The position numbers and the translations under genes are program-made. Source: Chloroflexota bacterium (GTDB lineage: Bacteria; Chloroflexota; Dehalococcoidia; Lucifugimonadales; Lucifugimonadaceae). Taken from it: a DNA stretch of 64,000 nt. The notes under the pieces are model-generated. The model searched no databases and was not told the DNA's origin. It saw nothing but the letters and a program-made list of their open reading frames with translations. The stretch is taken from contig VXSB01000056.1 in NCBI GenBank assembly GCA_009838175.1, positions 1 through 64,000 of the forward strand, given 5' to 3'. Of this stretch, positions 59,777 through 64,000 are shown in pieces. Position 1 is the stretch's first letter, and each line of letters begins with the position of its first letter.

Positions 59777-59801
59777 CCCTCTCCCACGGTGGGGAGAGGG
59801 G
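59763..59801. repeat. Dispersed palindromic repeat, family A, copy 5, forming a gene end
   Basis: CCCCCTCACCCTAACCCTCTCCC with inverse GGGGAGAGGGG. The TAA inside the repeat is the stop codon of the radical-SAM gene, so insertion of the repeat has set the end of that reading frame. Confidence 0.7.
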
Positions 59802-59924
59802 ACTGTGCGCGCGTTCCCTCAATCCCCTTACAGAGAAGGGGCAGATTAAGAGGCGGTTAGCAAAGAGAGAACGCAGGGGTGCCCGGGGCGCGCATACCCC
59901 GCTCGCATCGCTCCGCTCGCTCGC

Positions 59925-59949
59925 GCCCCTTTCGTTTCACGAAAGGGGC
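59925..59949. repeat. Hairpin between convergent genes, related to 146-176
   Basis: GCCCCTTTCG (59925-59934) and CGAAAGGGGC (59940-59949) form a perfect ten-base stem between the convergent radical-SAM and smpB genes. Flanks (CCCCGCTCG upstream, GCTCGCTCGC) resemble those around 146-176. It could serve as a bidirectional terminator, although T-runs are absent. Confidence 0.5.
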
Positions 59950-59963
59950 ATCGTCGGGTTCAA

Positions 59964-60458
59964 TTACCTCCGCATTGCCCGTGCCATGTCTCGCTCTTGG
60001 TCACGACGTCGGATCGTTTCTCGACGATCTTCGTGCCGCTTGCCGCGAGCCAGTGAAATCGCCACCTTAGCAACGCCTCGAACGATGTAGATCCGCTGGA
60101 CCACGATCGTCAAACCCTGTTGCTCAACCCGTCCCCGTAGAAACTCGATCTCCTTGCGATGCAGCAACAGTTTTCGCTCTCGTAGCGGCTCATGCTGTGT
60201 CCAAATACCCGCCGACTCATACGGAGCGATATATGCGTTCACCAACCATGCCTCACCATCCGAGATACGCACATACGCATTCGAAATGTCAACCTTCGCA
60301 TCCCGGATCGACTTGATCTCCGAGCCCTTCAACACCAATCCCGCCTCAAAGTCGTCTAGCAGGTGGTAGTCGTACCGGACACGTCGATTCGTAGCCATCG
60401 TCCCAGACGTGGCTGCGCCATTGGCAGATGCTTTTTTCTTGCGATTCTTGCGTGCCAT
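59964..60458 (-). CDS. smpB: SsrA-binding protein SmpB
   Basis: SmpB binds tmRNA and is required for trans-translation, which frees stalled ribosomes and tags the unfinished protein. The 164-residue length includes about 25 extra basic and Ala/Thr residues at the N-terminus (KNRKKKASANGAA). The core is typical: YHLLDDFEAGLVLKGSEIKSI, ISNAYVRISDGEAWLVNAYI, the RERKLLLHRKEIEFL helix, and the basic tail HEDRRETIRRRDQERDMARA that inserts into the ribosome's empty mRNA channel. No ssrA gene was recognised in the window. A family B repeat lies just upstream of the ATG. Confidence 0.96.
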   Translation of the reverse strand: MARKNRKKKASANGAATSGTMATNRRVRYDYHLLDDFEAGLVLKGSEIKSIRDAKVDISNAYVRISDGEAWLVNAYIAPYESAGIWTQHEPLRERKLLLHRKEIEFLRGRVEQQGLTIVVQRIYIVRGVAKVAISLARGKRHEDRRETIRRRDQERDMARAMRR

Positions 60459-60470
60459 AACGAGAAATCA

Positions 60471-60500
60471 ACGTCATTCCCGCGAAGGTGGAAATCCGGA
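60471..60500. repeat. Dispersed palindromic repeat, family B, copy 6
   Basis: ACGTCATTCCCGCGAAGG followed by TGGAAATCCGGA, an eroded copy of the 44761-44786 unit. A further unrelated inverted sequence (GGGGCAATCCT and GGTTGCCC region) follows at about 60550-60575. Confidence 0.5.
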
Positions 60501-60600
60501 GGGATGCAGGGCAGAGGTCACTAACCCCATCTACCACAATTATGCGAAAAATCGTAGGGGCAATCCTCGTGGTTGCCCGCATTCCTACAGCCGCTCGCCC

Positions 60601-62046
60601 CTAAGGCCCTACCGCGGTCGTAACCTGCGTCTGGAAGTTCAACTGCTTAATCGCGGCATCCATCTGTGGCTCGACCCAATCGACGTCCCGCTGGTCTGGC
60701 GTCGGATCACCCTCCACGATCACATCGGGAGTCAAACCCACACCCTCAATCACATTGCCCTCAGGCGTGTACCAGCGTCGGATCGTGATGTTTAGACCAG
60801 CGCCATTGGACAAGGTGCGAGTGATGTTGACGCTTCCTTTCCCGAATGTCTTAACACCGATCAGTACTGCGCGCCCATGGTCCTGAATCGCTCCCGCAAA
60901 GAGCTCAGCGCCGCTACCTGACCACTCGTTCACAAGCACGACAATCGGCACGTTCTCGAAATTCGCCTCACCATGGGCATAGAAGTCCCTCCGAGCACCG
61001 TTTCGGTCCTGTTCGTAAGCCAACCGGCCCTCAGGAATGAACTCGCTAGCCGAATCGAGTGTCGCATGTAGCAATCCGCCCGGATTGTTCCTCAGATCGA
61101 TCACGACACCCTCAGCGCCTTGATCCAGAAGCTCATTCATAAGCTCTCGGATCTCCCCGGGTGTCTCATCCGTAAAAGTGCGGATATCCATCTCGCCGTA
61201 CGGCGTATCTGGAATCATTCTCGTGAACACCGACTTCAACGGAACGCGCCCGCGGACTATCTCGACATCTATCGGATCCGTTTCACCAACACGCAGGATC
61301 GTCAGGACCACCGGTACGCCTTCTTCGCCGCGGATCACCAACACCGCCTCGCTGACCGTCCAAGTCGTCGCATCGACACCATCAACCGCCAGTATGCGGT
61401 CACCAGCTTTGATCCCCGCCTTCTCCGCAGGTTGGCCTGGCATCGGAGACTGAATAATCACGCCTTTGCCGTCCGGCGCCTGCGCGACAGTAGCTCCGAT
61501 CCCGAAGAACTCCCCAGCGAGATCATCACGGCTCATTCGCATCTGCTCAGCCGAGATGTATGTCATGTGCGGGTCGCCGAGGGCCTCGATGAAGCCCAAG
61601 ATCGCCTGCTCAGACATCTCACCGTGATCGATGAGGCTGTAGTCCACATACTCATCATTGATGAACTGGAACGCCTCCCAGATAACAGCAACATCTCCGG
61701 GCACCGCATCTGGCAGTTCGCGTGTATTGGGAAGCTCGACAACCTGAGGCACTTCCTCTTCGCCGTTGTTCGAGGCATCGGCTACAGATTCATCGGCTGG
61801 CGTTTCAGGTTCTTCGTCAACAACCTCGACTGCCGGCACTTCAGAGTCCGCATCGTCCTCGGTAGTTTCAGGAGCATCGGAAGAAACCTCGACCTCGGCG
61901 ACCGAAGTCACAGCAACGTTGTCATCTTGAACGACCTCGCTTACCGGCTCGCTTTCTGAAGTGCAGGCGAACGCGAACAGCAGCGTCAGCGACATCGCCG
62001 AGATTACGAACAGGGAAAAGCGGTCGAAGATGGTTTGTCGTTTCAT
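60601..62046 (-). CDS. S41-family C-terminal processing peptidase (CtpA-like), lipoprotein
   Basis: A 481-residue exported serine protease. The signal peptide ends at a lipobox (LLFAFAC), followed by a low-complexity, acidic stalk rich in Glu, Val, Ser (about 30-115). A PDZ domain carries KGVIIQSPMPGQPAEKAGIK and GDRILAVDGVDATTW. The protease domain has GVVIDLRNNPGGLLHATLDSA, the nucleophile Ser in NEWSGSGAELFAGA, and the Lys base in KTFGKGSVN. Such enzymes trim or degrade envelope proteins. It is on the minus strand between hflX and smpB with separate spacing on both sides, so probably its own transcript. Confidence 0.94.
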   Translation of the reverse strand: MKRQTIFDRFSLFVISAMSLTLLFAFACTSESEPVSEVVQDDNVAVTSVAEVEVSSDAPETTEDDADSEVPAVEVVDEEPETPADESVADASNNGEEEVPQVVELPNTRELPDAVPGDVAVIWEAFQFINDEYVDYSLIDHGEMSEQAILGFIEALGDPHMTYISAEQMRMSRDDLAGEFFGIGATVAQAPDGKGVIIQSPMPGQPAEKAGIKAGDRILAVDGVDATTWTVSEAVLVIRGEEGVPVVLTILRVGETDPIDVEIVRGRVPLKSVFTRMIPDTPYGEMDIRTFTDETPGEIRELMNELLDQGAEGVVIDLRNNPGGLLHATLDSASEFIPEGRLAYEQDRNGARRDFYAHGEANFENVPIVVLVNEWSGSGAELFAGAIQDHGRAVLIGVKTFGKGSVNITRTLSNGAGLNITIRRWYTPEGNVIEGVGLTPDVIVEGDPTPDQRDVDWVEPQMDAAIKQLNFQTQVTTAVGP

Positions 62047-62252
62047 TTGGACAGGCGATTAACGCGGCGTATTCAGAATTGCATGGATATCAGGGTATAC
62101 GAAGCCAATGGTTAATCCGATTGCTTACGACTGTCCAACCCCGCCTTCGGCACTCCCAGCTTTACATAACATGTCTAGTGCGAAGTAACCTATTTCCCAC
62201 GTTCCAGTCCCACCGTCAACAACCGCATCGTTTCGCCGTAATCCGTGGGGTT

Positions 62253-63413
62253 TCAGACGACCGCGCCGTTGGTTGAGCCTTCTACAGCGACTTCACGACT
62301 ATTCGTGCTCAATGCGGCATCGATAGCAAAACGCAACTCGTCGATGCCCCACCGCTTAATGGCTGAGGTCATCACAGCGCCGTTCTCCGACACATCGTTG
62401 TCCGTCGTCGGTTCCTTGGCCACGAGGTCTAGCTTGTTCAACACGAGGACCCGCGGCGTCTCACCGAGTCCGAGATCGTCGAGCACGCCGTCGACGACTT
62501 CTGCAGCCTCGGCAGCTAACGGGTTCGAGATGTCCGTCACGTGAATCAGCAAGTCGGCGAACATCGCCTCTTCCAATGTGGCGTTGAACGCGTCGATGAG
62601 TATCGGCGGGAGCTTGTTGATAAATCCCACGGTGTCGCTCAGCGTCGCCGGCGTCCCCGAAGGTAGATACAGCCGTCGTGTCGTCGTATCGAGTGTTTCG
62701 AACGGTCGATCTATAGATCTGATGTCTGCACCCGTCAGGGTGTTGAATAGCGCCGATTTGCCCGCATTCGTGTATCCGACCAAGGAAACGGTCCTAACAT
62801 CGCCACGCACTCTCCGACGCCTCTGAGCGCCTCGTTGATCTCTGACACTGGAGATGGCACGTCGCAGATCACGTGCCTTCAATCGCATCAATCGACGGTC
62901 GGTTTCAATCTGTGATTCACCGGGACCGCGAGTGCCGATGCCGCCGCCTAGGCGCTCCAAGTGTGACCATTGCCCTGCAAGTCTCGGCATCAGATACTCG
63001 ACCTGTGCCAACTCGACCTGCAACTTGCCCTCACGAGTCCGTGCGCGGCCCGCAAAGATGTCGAGGATCAGCGCTGTACGGTCAATAACCTTGACCTTTA
63101 GTCGGTCTTCGAGGACGCGTTGCTGCGCCGGTGTCAATTCGTCGTCGCAGATGACTGTCTCGCAATGAAGCGAACCAACTGTATCTTCGATCTCTTCGAG
63201 CTTGCCTGAGCCCACATACGTCGGTGATGGCGCGTTCAAAGTCTGCGTGATTGTCGCAACCGGATTCGCACCCGCGGCGCGTGCCAGCGCGTCGAGTTCA
63301 GCGACCGAATCTTCGAGCTTCCAACTTTTATCCCGCCTCCGTACCCGTACTCCAACTAGACAAGCTCGTTCCGGTTTCGGTCCCGTCCAATGTGATCGTT
63401 TTCGTCGTGACAA
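62253..63413 (-). CDS. hflX: GTPase HflX
   Basis: HflX, a ribosome-associated GTPase that splits or rescues stalled 70S ribosomes. The 386 residues show the N-terminal HflX domain (AGANPVATITQTLNAPSPTYVGSGKLEEI, VICDDELTPAQQRVLEDRL), a helical linker with GPGESQIETDRRLMR, and the G domain: Walker A GYTNAGKSALFNTLTGAD, switch loop LDTTTRRLYLPSG, G3 LSDTVGFINKLP, and NKLD. The start is TTG. The C-terminal extension after NKLD is short. The adjacent smpB suggests ribosome-rescue functions are loosely clustered here. Confidence 0.95.
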   Translation of the reverse strand: MSRRKRSHWTGPKPERACLVGVRVRRRDKSWKLEDSVAELDALARAAGANPVATITQTLNAPSPTYVGSGKLEEIEDTVGSLHCETVICDDELTPAQQRVLEDRLKVKVIDRTALILDIFAGRARTREGKLQVELAQVEYLMPRLAGQWSHLERLGGGIGTRGPGESQIETDRRLMRLKARDLRRAISSVRDQRGAQRRRRVRGDVRTVSLVGYTNAGKSALFNTLTGADIRSIDRPFETLDTTTRRLYLPSGTPATLSDTVGFINKLPPILIDAFNATLEEAMFADLLIHVTDISNPLAAEAAEVVDGVLDDLGLGETPRVLVLNKLDLVAKEPTTDNDVSENGAVMTSAIKRWGIDELRFAIDAALSTNSREVAVEGSTNGAVV

Positions 63414-63435
63414 TTTATCTCACTCGAATGCCGTA

Positions 63436-64000
63436 TCAGACACTCCAACCAGATATGCGACGAATACCCTCGTCGATCTGATCGTCAGGAATCGTGAGCG
63501 AAAGTCGGATGTAGCCTTCGCCCGACGGCCCGTACGAGGCACCAGGTGTCACCACTACATCTCGCTCTTGAAGCATCTTCTCGGCAAAGCTGGCCGAAGT
63601 ATACCCTTCAGGCACTCTCGTCCAAATATACAGTGTCGCTTTCGGTGTCTTGGCTTCGAGCCCGATCTCATTCAGCGCGGCGACCACCTTGTCTCTGCGA
63701 CGTTTGTAGATCGCATTGTTCCCATCGATCCACTCCTGAGGCAGATTCATCGCCTCGATACCCATCTCCTGAATCGCCTGAGACAATCCAGAGTCGATAT
63801 TCGACTTCACTCGCATCAATGCATCGACCATCTCAGAGTTGCCAACTGCCGCGCCTACTCGCCATCCAGTCATATTCGCGGTCTTCGACAGCGAGTGGAA
63901 CTCCATGGCGACGTCTTTCGCGCCGGGAACCTGCAATATGCTCGGCGCTACATAGCCGTCGAAAGTGACTTCGGTGTAGCACGCATCGTGCAACAGGTAG
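63436..64000 (-). CDS. Aminotransferase, LL-diaminopimelate aminotransferase (DapL)-like, partial
   Basis: The C-terminal 188 residues of a class I aminotransferase; the gene continues past the right edge of the window. HDACYTEVTFDGYVAPSILQVPGA matches the strand after the PLP-ring Asp, MEFHSLSKTANMTGWRVGAAVG contains the Schiff-base Lys, and SYGPSGEGYIRLSLTIPDDQI the substrate-binding Arg. Order and wording match LL-diaminopimelate aminotransferase, which makes the lysine and peptidoglycan precursor in one step, but related enzymes acting on alanine or methionine-type acids share these motifs. It lies 22 bases downstream of hflX's start on the opposite side and does not overlap it. Confidence 0.85.
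   Translation of the reverse strand, partial: YLLHDACYTEVTFDGYVAPSILQVPGAKDVAMEFHSLSKTANMTGWRVGAAVGNSEMVDALMRVKSNIDSGLSQAIQEMGIEAMNLPQEWIDGNNAIYKRRRDKVVAALNEIGLEAKTPKATLYIWTRVPEGYTSASFAEKMLQERDVVVTPGASYGPSGEGYIRLSLTIPDDQIDEGIRRISGWSV

Overview
Overall: the window is a bacterial chromosome segment of moderate GC, densely coded, with no phage, plasmid, integrase, transposase, CRISPR array, rRNA or tRNA that I could see. Gene content suggests a heterotroph of the Chloroflexota (Dehalococcoidia/SAR202-like). The signs are flavin-dependent luciferase-like oxidoreductases, glycolate oxidase, tandem Gfo/Idh, aldo/keto and SDR oxidoreductases, HpcH/HpaI aldolases, an Aap-type amino acid ABC transporter and an RpoD with a long acidic N-terminus. 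This placement is inference from gene families, not from a phylogeny.

Layout: 0.2-4.6 kb holds a VapBC-like toxin-antitoxin pair, two related MFS exporters and a membrane-anchored nuclease-like protein. 4.9-12.5 kb holds uvrB, an LLM-class flavin oxidoreductase, a second VapBC pair, malate synthase and the housekeeping sigma factor. 13-24.5 kb holds a zinc dehydrogenase, two PLP aminotransferases, the divergent gluconeogenic pair fructose-1,6-bisphosphatase/class I aldolase, an M20 amidohydrolase, twin SDRs, and glycolate oxidase subunits GlcF and GlcE. 24.5-33.3 kb is a long minus-strand run: two VOC proteins, three aldo/keto reductases, a GIY-YIG-like protein, a Gfo/Idh oxidoreductase, GlcD, an HpcH aldolase and two YbjQ proteins. 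33.5-44.8 kb has another aldolase, three overlapping histidine phosphatases, a secreted nuclease lipoprotein with excalibur domains, three near-identical zinc dehydrogenases, an Ldh-type dehydrogenase and two more aldolases. 45-53.3 kb has three small membrane-anchored proteins of unknown function, then a complete polar amino acid ABC transporter (two binding proteins, two permeases, one ATPase). 53.4-58 kb is a short accessory island: an inverted-repeat element, a Clp-fold (SDH-type) serine protease and a single-chain restriction-methylase. 58.3-64 kb returns to core functions: radical-SAM DNA repair protein, SmpB, an S41 protease, HflX and a DapL-like aminotransferase cut by the window edge.

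How the genes work together: several modules converge on glyoxylate. Glycolate oxidase (GlcD, GlcE, GlcF) would make glyoxylate; malate synthase and an alanine/serine-glyoxylate type aminotransferase would consume it. The aldolases, zinc dehydrogenases, Gfo/Idh, Ldh and aldo/keto reductases look like sugar-acid or hydroxy-acid catabolism, feeding pyruvate and aldehydes to the gluconeogenic Fbp/Fba pair. The repeated pattern is tandem paralogy: pairs or triplets of SDR, AKR, VOC, YbjQ, histidine phosphatase, zinc dehydrogenase, aldolase, binding protein and MFS genes.

Most interesting: (1) a leader at 44847-45014 with nested helices and a segment that can either form a local hairpin or pair with the Shine-Dalgarno region of a gene of unknown function; (2) a second structured leader at 37722-37851 before the nuclease lipoprotein, also with an 8-nt match to its Shine-Dalgarno region; (3) a pre-peptidase C-terminal (PPC) domain inserted in an ABC permease; (4) the protease plus restriction-methylase island; (5) an MFS gene whose only full-length start is a CTG overlapping the upstream stop codon.
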